Shown here piece by piece: positions 1 to 5,132 of a stretch of 5,132 nucleotides of DNA (within the stretch, counting starts at the first letter, position 1; each line of letters starts with the position of its first letter). Both the position numbers and the translations under genes were made by a program. The stretch comes from an uncultured Bacteroidota bacterium. GTDB taxonomy: Bacteria > Bacteroidota > Bacteroidia > Chitinophagales > Chitinophagaceae. The notes under the pieces are model-generated. The model had not been told where the DNA came from. It saw only the letters and a list, made by a program, of their open reading frames with translations, and did not search any database. The DNA lies in NCBI GenBank assembly GCA_903851455.1, contig CAINOM010000559.1, forward strand, positions 1 to 5,132, given 5' to 3'.

Positions 1-877
1 CATCAAAGTAAAACGCATTTTCGTGTACGTCCGTGTTTGCCGGGGAATGAGCAAAAAAGTCAGTTGTCTTATAATATTTTGACGAACTCCAGGACCACAC
101 CTGCTTTCCCGTAGAATCAAATTCCACTACTGTACCAAAATTAATTCTTCTGCCTGGCACGCTCGTACTATCGCCCGGCAACGTTACCGTTTCCAGTCCC
201 AGCGTCATGTAATTGCCGTTGGCTAACCTGCTAAAGGCATGATGGAAATTATCTTTTTTGCTGCCCTGCTTTGTATCATCATTACCTGCTACGCTCCATA
301 ATGTATCACCATTATAATTTACCTCAGCCGGCCAATTGTTTAACAACATAGTAATTGTGCCTTGCGGAGACAGTTTCAGATCGCGGCAGTAGCTCCCCTG
401 AGAAGGAAGATACCACACAGGATTACCGCTCATATCGTAGAGGGTCATCGTTGCGTCTGAAAATATATAGCTATCCTCGTATTTCCGGGCTTTTTTCAGT
501 ATCCTGACCCGGTTAAGAGCTGTATCCACCGCAGACATGATCCCCGTGCTAAAGTGATGAAGCTGCCCTTTCTTTACTGCATTACTTTTTCCGTAAACGG
601 TTCTCCAGGTGTATTGCTTACCAAAGGCAGGCACTTCTGCTATCACTTTTTCCTCACTGCAGCTGATTGTTTTTATGATGTTCTTCTTAAAAGCATCCGA
701 TGAATAATAATTGCCGGCTGCAATTTCAATTGAATACGCCTTTTCTTTTTCGCCGGGAGCAGGCGAAAAGCCTATTATCAGGTAGTTCAGTGTACTGCCT
801 TCTTTCGGAAGTGCTTGTGACCACACTGCTGATGGTATGAATAAAACAGCAAAAAATATACTAACAACTATGCGCAT
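1..877 (-). CDS. Arylsulfotransferase (ASST)-like exported protein, N-terminal part
   Basis: This reading frame is open from an ATG at 877 down to the window edge (292 codons), so the C-terminus is missing. Residues 1-20 form a signal peptide (MR, then a hydrophobic run ending AVWS-QA), so the product is exported to the periplasm or beyond. Residues 22-112 look like a fibronectin-III-type beta domain, with YTWRTVYG near 89-96 and a closing HHFSTG. From about 120, strands with D/N-x-G-x-x-x-W turns recur (YDMSGNPVW, NYNGDTLW, FDSTGKQVW), as in the beta-propeller of ASST enzymes, which move sulfate between phenolic compounds. FHHAFSRLANGNY (211-223) matches the family's HHD...LPNGN motif but has Ala where Asp is usual. 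HENAFYFD (285-292) resembles the next His-bearing motif. The remaining catalytic region lies outside the window. It starts 30 bp after lipA on the same strand and has no clear Shine-Dalgarno. Family assignment is from motif memory; activity is not established. Confidence 0.7.
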   Translation of the reverse strand, partial: MRIVVSIFFAVLFIPSAVWSQALPKEGSTLNYLIIGFSPAPGEKEKAYSIEIAAGNYYSSDAFKKNIIKTISCSEEKVIAEVPAFGKQYTWRTVYGKSNAVKKGQLHHFSTGIMSAVDTALNRVRILKKARKYEDSYIFSDATMTLYDMSGNPVWYLPSQGSYCRDLKLSPQGTITMLLNNWPAEVNYNGDTLWSVAGNDDTKQGSKKDNFHHAFSRLANGNYMTLGLETVTLPGDSTSVPGRRINFGTVVEFDSTGKQVWSWSSSKYYKTTDFFAHSPANTDVHENAFYFD

Positions 878-907
878 AGGGTTATCTTTTACAAAAGACA
901 GCGGCAA

Positions 908-1834
908 CTACCCTTTTGCTTCCTCCCACTTCCTCCTGCCCTCACCGGCAAATACATGCCTTTCGCTATGGTAAGAGGAGCGCACCAGCGGGCCACTCTC
1001 TACATAGTCCAGCCCCATTCTATAACCCTCTTCGCGAAAAAAAGCAAACTCATCAGGATGCACAAAACGCACTACCGGCAGGTGCTTTTGCGAGGGCTGC
1101 AGGTATTGACCCATGGTGACCACATCGCAGCCATTATCCGCCAGGTCTTGTAAAGATTGTAGTACTTCTTCTTTCTCCTCACCCAGTCCCAGCATAATGC
1201 CACTCTTCGTGCGCATGCCACCATCCTTAAGCCTGCGTATTACTTCAAGACTGCGGTGATACTTCGCCTGGATTCGAACTTTCTTGGTCAGCCGCTCTAC
1301 AGTCTCCAGGTTATGCGAAACCACCTCTGGTGCTACATCAATGATGAGTTGCAGATTATCCCAGTCTCCCTTAAAATCAGGTATCAGCGTTTCCAGCGTG
1401 GTCTCAGGGTTCAGTGCCCTTACTGCCTTTATGGTATTTGCCCAGATGATAGACCCTCCGTCTTTTATTTCGTCACGGTCCACACTCGTTATCACGGCAT
1501 GCTTCACTTTCATTAGATAGATGGCCTCGGCCACACGCTGTGGCTCATCCCAATCCACCGGTTCAGGCCTGCCGGTGGCTACTGCACAAAAACCACAGGA
1601 GCGCGTGCAGATATTTCCCAGTATCATAAACGTAGCCGTACCCTCGCCCCAGCATTCGCCCATGTTCGGACAATTGCCGCTTTCGCATATGGTGTGCAGC
1701 TTGTGGGTATCCACCAGCCCGCGCACATGGCGGTAATTCTCGCCCATGGGCAGTTTCACCCGCAGCCAGCTTGGCTTCTTTACCCTTGTCTCCTGATTTA
1801 TGTCTACAGAACTAATAACCGGTAACTCCTGCAT
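908..1834 (-). CDS. lipA: Lipoyl synthase LipA
   Basis: LipA is a cytoplasmic radical-SAM enzyme. It inserts two sulfur atoms at C6 and C8 of octanoyl groups bound to E2 subunits of 2-oxoacid dehydrogenases or to glycine cleavage H protein. Numbered from the ATG at 1834 (308 aa, normal for the family), the auxiliary 4Fe-4S cluster Cys are C50, C55 and C61 ([12 protein letters not shown]). The radical-SAM motif CTRSCGFC gives C76, C80 and C83. The C-terminal RSSY motif (285-288) supplies the serine that ligates the auxiliary cluster in studied homologues. [10 protein letters not shown] and GIMLGLGE are also family signatures. An upstream in-frame TTG at 1843 would add three residues (MLP). I prefer the ATG, because the TTG lies inside a candidate promoter element and the N-terminus shows no family conservation. 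All catalytic residues are present and the gene is intact. No lipB or lplA is in the window, so the source of octanoyl substrate is encoded elsewhere. It may be cotranscribed with the downstream ASST-like gene. Confidence 0.97.
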   Translation of the reverse strand: MQELPVISSVDINQETRVKKPSWLRVKLPMGENYRHVRGLVDTHKLHTICESGNCPNMGECWGEGTATFMILGNICTRSCGFCAVATGRPEPVDWDEPQRVAEAIYLMKVKHAVITSVDRDEIKDGGSIIWANTIKAVRALNPETTLETLIPDFKGDWDNLQLIIDVAPEVVSHNLETVERLTKKVRIQAKYHRSLEVIRRLKDGGMRTKSGIMLGLGEEKEEVLQSLQDLADNGCDVVTMGQYLQPSQKHLPVVRFVHPDEFAFFREEGYRMGLDYVESGPLVRSSYHSERHVFAGEGRRKWEEAKG

Positions 1835-1840
1835 AGGCAA

Positions 1841-1848
1841 CAAAATTA
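1841..1848 (-). promoter_or_regulatory. Candidate Bacteroidota -7 promoter element for lipA
   Basis: On the minus strand this reads TAATTTTG, an exact match to the Bacteroidota -7 consensus TAnnTTTG. Only six bases separate it from the lipA ATG at 1834, so initiation at the usual distance would give an almost leaderless mRNA. A convincing -33 TTTG at about 19-20 bp upstream is not seen; only a weak CTGTT lies there. The match could be chance in AT-rich DNA. Confidence 0.33.
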
Positions 1849-1883
1849 AACCAGTTTTTGCAGAATTGAACAGAATTTGCCGA

Positions 1884-1952
1884 ATGGAGGGATTACAATA
1901 AGTTATGGAGGGAATCGGCGGTCACAAATCCTGAAATCGGCTCATCCTGAAA
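1884..1952. repeat. Short direct-repeat pairs upstream of lipA
   Basis: ATGGAGGGA occurs at 1884-1892 and 1905-1913, a 21-bp period that puts both copies on the same DNA face. ATCCTGAAA occurs at 1928-1936 and 1944-1952, a 16-bp period. Closer to the gene, CAGAATT is repeated at 1861-1867 and 1871-1877. These lie between the end of the exported-protein gene and lipA, about 27-120 bp upstream of the lipA ATG. They could be regulator sites or remnants of small duplications. The repeats are certain; the function is unknown. Confidence 0.45.
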
Positions 1953-1965
1953 ATCTTAGTCAGCT

Positions 1966-2790
1966 TTACCACCTGCGTCCGAACTGGAAGGAAACATACA
2001 TGTCTGCAAAGTAGGGCTTGCCCGTCTGGTTGGCCATCAAGGCTATGGCTTGCGAATAGTACTCCACATTCACACCAGCCTCAGCGCCTATCACATTCTT
2101 CCTGTTCGCAGAAAAATCAAAGTGCAGGGCCGTTTTCAGGTGGCCACCGGGAATGAACTGCATTTCCCCCAGTCCCTTGCTGAAGCCTGCGCTACCTTCA
2201 ATATCTCTCTGGTTCAGGAAGTCAGAACCAGTCTCCGGCGAATATTTTATTCCTCCCGGATAACCCGCAGCATAGATATAGTATGGCTTGAGCATGCCCA
2301 GCGAAGCGCCGATCACCCCCAACCAGTGGATGGAAACCGCGCCTGGATCAGGTTTGCCGGCCAGCATTTTCATAAAGCCTACACCTAATTTCAGCGCATA
2401 AAAATTATTGATCTTGGCGTATATGTACTTGGGAGAACCACTGGTAGAACCCGCTATAAGTGCAGTTATCTTTTGCTCGCGCGGATCTTTCTTTTCGGTC
2501 ATTTCCAGTTGGAACAACCGCACTTTGTAAAACATGTCGCGCCGTTTCATATCCAGCGGCTTTATCTTGCCCAGGTCCGCAAATGCGCTCCATCCGTCAG
2601 TATTCAGCCGTATCCCCACGCTCATTTCGTGCCTTATTGGTTTCGGCCCTTTGCTCGCCGGAGTCTGATGTATCTGCTTAATGGCATGCTTGCTGGTGTC
2701 CGAAGATTTGGTTACCACCTGCGCACACGATTGCCCTGCCGAAATACTGCACAAAAGGATCAATATCCATATCCGGGCGGCTCTGTTCAT
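1966..2790 (-). CDS. Exported, probably outer-membrane beta-barrel protein of unknown function
   Basis: The 274-aa product starts at the ATG at 2790, followed at once by a signal peptide: basic N-terminus (NRAAR), hydrophobic core WILILLCSI and a likely signal peptidase I site SCA-QV after residue 23. C22 does not sit in a proper lipobox, so lipoprotein processing is unlikely. Residues 24-54 are polar and basic, probably a disordered linker. From about 55 onward the chain alternates short amphipathic strands with Gly/Asn/Pro turns (SVGIRLNTDGWSAFADLG, NNFYALKLGVGFMKML, KTALHFDFSANR, GVNVEYYSQAIALMA). It ends in YVSFQFGRRW, and a C-terminal aromatic residue on a strand is typical of BAM-inserted barrels. 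It resembles proteins of similar length in other Bacteroidota that are annotated only as hypothetical, as I recall them. It is divergent from the OsmC-family gene and 131 bp upstream of lipA. Structural class is inferred; no ligand or function can be given. A periplasmic beta-rich protein is the alternative. Confidence 0.82.
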   Translation of the reverse strand: MNRAARIWILILLCSISAGQSCAQVVTKSSDTSKHAIKQIHQTPASKGPKPIRHEMSVGIRLNTDGWSAFADLGKIKPLDMKRRDMFYKVRLFQLEMTEKKDPREQKITALIAGSTSGSPKYIYAKINNFYALKLGVGFMKMLAGKPDPGAVSIHWLGVIGASLGMLKPYYIYAAGYPGGIKYSPETGSDFLNQRDIEGSAGFSKGLGEMQFIPGGHLKTALHFDFSANRKNVIGAEAGVNVEYYSQAIALMANQTGKPYFADMYVSFQFGRRW

Positions 2791-2855
2791 AGTTATTGTT
2801 AGTGTAAATTACTAATTATATTTAATATGCGCGGCAACGATTTTGGCCATTCGGC

Positions 2856-2872
2856 AATTTACTTTGTAAATT
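2856..2872. promoter_or_regulatory. Perfect 7-3-7 palindrome, candidate operator in divergent promoter region
   Basis: AATTTAC at 2856-2862 and GTAAATT at 2866-2872 are exact reverse complements around a TTT spacer. The palindrome ends 16 bp before the OsmC-family ATG at 2889 and overlaps TTACTTTG (2859-2866), a near match to the TAnnTTTG -7 element. A third copy of the half-site, GTAAATT, is at 2804-2810, close to the start of the divergent gene. This fits a regulator site serving one or both genes, but AT-rich palindromes also arise by chance. Confidence 0.4.
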
Positions 2873-2888
2873 TAACAAAAATTCAGCC

Positions 2889-3293
2889 ATGACATCACGA
2901 GTAGAATATATAGGCGACCTCCGTACCATAGCCACCCACCTGCGTTCAGGCAACTCAATAGAAACCGATGCCCCGGTAGACAACCAGGGCAAGGGCGACC
3001 GTTTCTCCCCTACCGATCTCGTTGCGACAGCGCTCGCCACTTGCATCGTAACAACTATCGGCATAAAGGCGCCTTCCATCAATATCATTGGTGCAATGTG
3101 CAGCGTAGAAAAAATAATGACCTCAGCCCCACGCATGATAGGTGAGATCATCGTTACCATCGATTTCCCTAAAAGTGGCCCATACACAGACGAGGAAAAA
3201 AAACGCCTCTACGACATAGCCGTCAACTGTCCAGTACACCTGAGCCTTCATCCCGATTGCAAAAGAACGATCAACTTTAATTGGCCGGAGTAA
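2889..3293 (+). CDS. OsmC/Ohr-family protein
   Basis: This is a cytoplasmic OsmC-fold protein of 134 aa, the usual length for the short OsmC branch. Members with both active cysteines reduce organic or fatty-acid hydroperoxides using thiol or lipoyl-linked donors. C52 sits in FSPTDLVATALATC, the helix carrying the peroxidatic Cys. C114 sits in NCPVHLSL, the resolving Cys position, so the catalytic pair is intact. The usual G of ALGxC is Ala here, and the position often held by Glu is Asp (D43). R19 could be the conserved Arg, but I cannot confirm that without alignment. C71 and C124 are additional cysteines. The ATG at 2889 is the first in frame and places the family's N-terminal strand correctly. 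No Shine-Dalgarno is visible. It stands alone, divergent from the exported-protein gene and 68 bp before a lipoprotein gene. The substrate is not determined, and the family also contains uncharacterised redox proteins. Confidence 0.9.
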   Translation: MTSRVEYIGDLRTIATHLRSGNSIETDAPVDNQGKGDRFSPTDLVATALATCIVTTIGIKAPSINIIGAMCSVEKIMTSAPRMIGEIIVTIDFPKSGPYTDEEKKRLYDIAVNCPVHLSLHPDCKRTINFNWPE

Positions 3294-3361
3294 AAATGTA
3301 ATTGAGAAAAGACTAAATATCTTGTTGGTGCGTTATATAAACAGTACGATCTTGATTTCTC

Positions 3362-3802
3362 ATGCGAACCGCCATACTATATCCCTCTTTTCTTTTGGTT
3401 GCCATGATGTGCGTGGTTAGTTGCAGGAAGAAAAGCAATTCAACCAGTGCTACGGAGCTAAACGCGTCTAAGTATATATCTAAAATGGCCGGCCGCCGCT
3501 TGTTCTCTGGCCATTATTCGCATAAATATCCACCCGACACGTCAGTACAAACAACTGATGTAATTGATACCCCATACTTAATTGAGCAGATAAGCAATAA
3601 TTCCATCAATGCATTCGGAGAAGTACTGAATTGTTTTAGTGTCGATGACAGTTCGATGATTGCTACATTTAACTACAGCGAAGATGGCTGGTTTTCCACC
3701 GCCGCACAATTGACCTATTACTTTGTAAACGACTCAATAGTGTACGGCAGCTATGGCACTCATCATGAATACTGGATATCAACGTCTCTGCATACAGATT
3801 GA
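3362..3802 (+). CDS. Small lipoprotein of unknown function
   Basis: The 146-aa product begins with a lipoprotein signal: MRTAILYPSFLLVAMMCVVSC, with lipobox VVSC and the lipidated Cys at residue 21, followed by RKK and a Ser/Thr/Asn-rich tether (about 22-37). The +2 to +4 residues are basic rather than acidic. The mature part (about 38-146) is beta-rich: MAGRRLFSGHYSH, then VIDTPYLIEQISNNSINAFGEVL, MIATFNYSEDG, and a Tyr-rich LTYYFVNDSIVYGSYGTHHEYW. This pattern of 'NDSI' turns and alternating strands recurs in small Bacteroidota lipoproteins that appear to be compact beta sandwiches or half-barrels, as I recall; no named family is recognised. The stop codon is 7 bp from the stop of the converging DUF2851 gene. 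It follows the OsmC gene by 68 bp on the same strand, so a read-through transcript is possible. Envelope location is well supported; the role is unknown. Confidence 0.82.
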   Translation: MRTAILYPSFLLVAMMCVVSCRKKSNSTSATELNASKYISKMAGRRLFSGHYSHKYPPDTSVQTTDVIDTPYLIEQISNNSINAFGEVLNCFSVDDSSMIATFNYSEDGWFSTAAQLTYYFVNDSIVYGSYGTHHEYWISTSLHTD

Positions 3803-3809
3803 ATGCCAG

Positions 3810-5081
3810 CTAATTCACCGACTTAATAATATTCAACCCTACCGTGCACTCCAGGCAACGCTTCGAAGAACAATAGTTATTATAAAGCTGCAGCAATGCC
3901 TGGCTCTGCGCTGCGTTCTCCACCTTCCATCCATTGTCATCCCACAGGCGAATGATGTTATTTTGCTCAGCAGGCACAGCCTCGAGCAACTGCAACGAGC
4001 GCTCCTGCAGCTTATGGGTGTCCTGCCGGGCAGCGTAGAGAAATTGGATCGGCGCTATGGTATTGATGATGATATTTTCAACAGAGGACTTACCCAATGA
4101 CTTCTTCGAGACCTGCTTCTGTGGCGCATCAAACTGGAAATGGGTATCCCAATAACTACTTGCCGCAACATCCAGCAACGGCTCTATTTCTTTCACAGAA
4201 TGCGTCTCTATGATCTGGGAAAATAAATGAATGGATTTATGCACCAGCGCGGCAAACTGGGCTATCCGCACCGTAGGGAAATTAGCCGGCCGCATCCGCA
4301 GGAATTTCCACAGATGTGCGGCAATAGGCTTCAGCTTGTATTTCTTTTTCAGGTAGTCATACTCCCGCTGCAGTTCCCGCGGATAGTCATCCTTAAAATC
4401 ATCGTCCAGCATTCCAGCTTGCCCAAAAAACAGGGCCTCTAGTTGCGGCAGATTGTCTTTATGCCTCGTTGGTATATTCAGCGGCAGCGACTGCGCCAGC
4501 ATCAGGAAATGAGTAGCGTTTGTCTTAAAACCAAAGTTGGCTGCCATACGCCAGTACAGCAGGTTCCGCCAGTCTTCAGCCGAGTTTTCGAGAAGCACGT
4601 TCCAGTCTGCAAGCTTCTGTTCCCACCGCTCGGCCAGCAGCCTGCTCATCCAGCCTTCTTTGGTTATTGACTTTACTTGCTGGTGCTGCCCTGCGCACGG
4701 CAGCTTTTGCGTTGCCTGCATCAGCCCGGCATAGTGCGAGATAATATGCCCCGGAATATGGTTCTTCAACTCAAGCGTTGGTGTATTTCCTGCCACATCC
4801 TTCACGTCATTTTCATACACCACATGCAGTATCAGGTTTTGATAAGCCGCATCGTTCTGGTGCCCATGCCGCAGCCAGTCGCTGCTCTTCAGGTGGTGTT
4901 CTATATTACCCACCAGTATTGTGTTGCCTATCTTTATTTTTCCTTCCAGGAAATCAGGCCCGGCATCTCTGTTAAGCTTGCCACAATAAACTACCGTCAG
5001 CGGTTCTCCGCTCACAGTGTGCAAACCACCCGGCTGATAAAGGCTATACTGCCATATGAATTGAAATAAGGCTTCGTTCAT
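3810..5081 (-). CDS. DUF2851 family protein
   Basis: The 423-aa product matches the DUF2851 family, which has no established function and which I know mainly from Bacteroidota. The length is usual and no signal peptide is present, so it should be cytoplasmic. The N-terminal part (about 30-107) holds the family block: AGPDF (40-44), K48, GNIEHHLKSSDW (58-69), H72, H74, D77, Y80 and LHVVYEND. The middle is helical and carries NFGFK (182-186), LEALFFGQAG (214-223) and LRMRPANFPTVRIAQ (261-275), a second family signature. The C-terminus has DSQALIQL-like SQALLQLYNNYC and the cluster C404-x4-C409-x2-C412. With C129 (LPCAG) this gives four cysteines that appear conserved in homologues I remember. 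These suggest a metal or Fe-S site, and the acidic/His block suggests a nuclease-like core; both are inference. The ATG at 5081 is followed directly by the family's N-terminal (F/Y)xWQxxLY pattern. No Shine-Dalgarno is seen. Confidence 0.92.
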   Translation of the reverse strand: MNEALFQFIWQYSLYQPGGLHTVSGEPLTVVYCGKLNRDAGPDFLEGKIKIGNTILVGNIEHHLKSSDWLRHGHQNDAAYQNLILHVVYENDVKDVAGNTPTLELKNHIPGHIISHYAGLMQATQKLPCAGQHQQVKSITKEGWMSRLLAERWEQKLADWNVLLENSAEDWRNLLYWRMAANFGFKTNATHFLMLAQSLPLNIPTRHKDNLPQLEALFFGQAGMLDDDFKDDYPRELQREYDYLKKKYKLKPIAAHLWKFLRMRPANFPTVRIAQFAALVHKSIHLFSQIIETHSVKEIEPLLDVAASSYWDTHFQFDAPQKQVSKKSLGKSSVENIIINTIAPIQFLYAARQDTHKLQERSLQLLEAVPAEQNNIIRLWDDNGWKVENAAQSQALLQLYNNYCSSKRCLECTVGLNIIKSVN

Positions 5082-5110
5082 GGTTATTACTTATTACCGC
5101 AGACATAGCA

Positions 5111-5119
5111 CAAAAATTA
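5111..5119 (-). promoter_or_regulatory. Weak -7-like element upstream of DUF2851 gene
   Basis: On the minus strand this reads TAATTTTTG, which is TAnnTTTG with one extra T. It lies 29 bp upstream of the ATG at 5081, a suitable distance for a short leader. The upstream -33 region is only partly inside the window and shows no TTTG. Support is weak. Confidence 0.2.
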
Positions 5120-5131
5120 GCGTCTTAGCGC
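5116..5131. repeat. TTAGCG tandem, possible edge of an intergenic repeat
   Basis: The sequence contains TTAGCGTC followed directly by TTAGCGCC, an 8-bp period cut by the window edge at 5132. Upstream, ACCGCAGAC at 5096-5104 recalls the opposite arm of CCGCAAAGACGC-type intergenic repeats that I have seen in various bacteria. Only a fragment is visible, so the identity of the element is uncertain. Confidence 0.25.
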
Positions 5132-5132
5132 C

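Noticed and set aside
1877..1887. An 11-mer TTGCCGAATGG that recurs in inverted orientation at 2847-2857
   Set aside because: Several 11-bp matches are expected by chance in about 5 kb when both strands are compared. That both copies are intergenic is suggestive but not enough for a call.
2822..3187. Minus-strand frame of 121 codons opposite the OsmC gene
   Set aside because: It lies almost entirely over a clear OsmC-family gene, its product has no recognisable motif, and it would cover the divergent promoter region. It is a shadow frame.
3322..3350. TTGTTG-N17-TACGAT, a sigma70-like promoter before the lipoprotein gene
   Set aside because: Only TTG and four of six -10 bases match, and Bacteroidota mostly use a different -33/-7 consensus. 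No TAnnTTTG with suitable spacing is seen, so no promoter is called.
3753..4100. Plus-strand frame of 115 codons spanning the lipoprotein end and the DUF2851 end
   Set aside because: It overlaps two supported genes in other frames, and its Leu/Gln/Arg-rich product looks like antisense translation of the DUF2851 gene.
4677..5069. Plus-strand frame of 130 codons inside the DUF2851 gene
   Set aside because: It is fully antisense to a well-supported family member, and its composition (His, Cys, Val, Gln rich) is typical of a shadow frame.
1..5132. RNA genes, CRISPR arrays, insertion sequences, toxin-antitoxin or defence modules
   Set aside because: No tRNA- or rRNA-like sequence, regularly spaced repeats, transposase motifs, long terminal inverted repeats or defence signature genes were seen. 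The gene content is mostly housekeeping and envelope proteins.

Overview
The window looks like ordinary chromosomal DNA from a member of the Bacteroidota, probably a Chitinophagaceae-like or related lineage. The main reason is the DUF2851 protein at 3810-5081, a family I know mainly from this phylum. Supporting signs are start codons without Shine-Dalgarno sequences, AT-rich leaders, TAnnTTTG-like promoter elements, and exported proteins of Bacteroidota type. No species can be named from the sequence.

Layout from left to right: 1-877 (minus) is the N-terminal 292 residues of an exported arylsulfotransferase-like propeller protein, cut by the window edge. 908-1834 (minus) is lipA, lipoyl synthase, 30 bp upstream of that gene on the same strand. 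1835-1965 is a 131-bp gap with a candidate lipA promoter and three pairs of short direct repeats. 1966-2790 (minus) is an exported, probably outer-membrane, protein of unknown function. 2791-2888 is a divergent intergenic region carrying a perfect 7-3-7 palindrome. 2889-3293 (plus) is an OsmC-family protein. 3362-3802 (plus) is a small lipoprotein. 3810-5081 (minus) is the DUF2851 protein, ending 7 bp from the lipoprotein stop codon. 5082-5132 is its upstream region, with a short repeat-like stretch at the edge. No stretch above 131 bp lacks a gene.

The genes do not form an obvious pathway. LipA makes the lipoyl cofactor of 2-oxoacid dehydrogenases and the glycine cleavage system. The OsmC-like protein is probably a thiol-dependent peroxide or redox protein. 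Three products are exported: the sulfotransferase-like protein, the barrel-like protein and the lipoprotein. The window has no RNA genes, mobile elements, CRISPR arrays or defence system that I can see. The items most worth a second look are the DUF2851 protein, which has a conserved acidic/His block and a four-cysteine set, the palindrome in the divergent promoter region, and the start and promoter arrangement of lipA.
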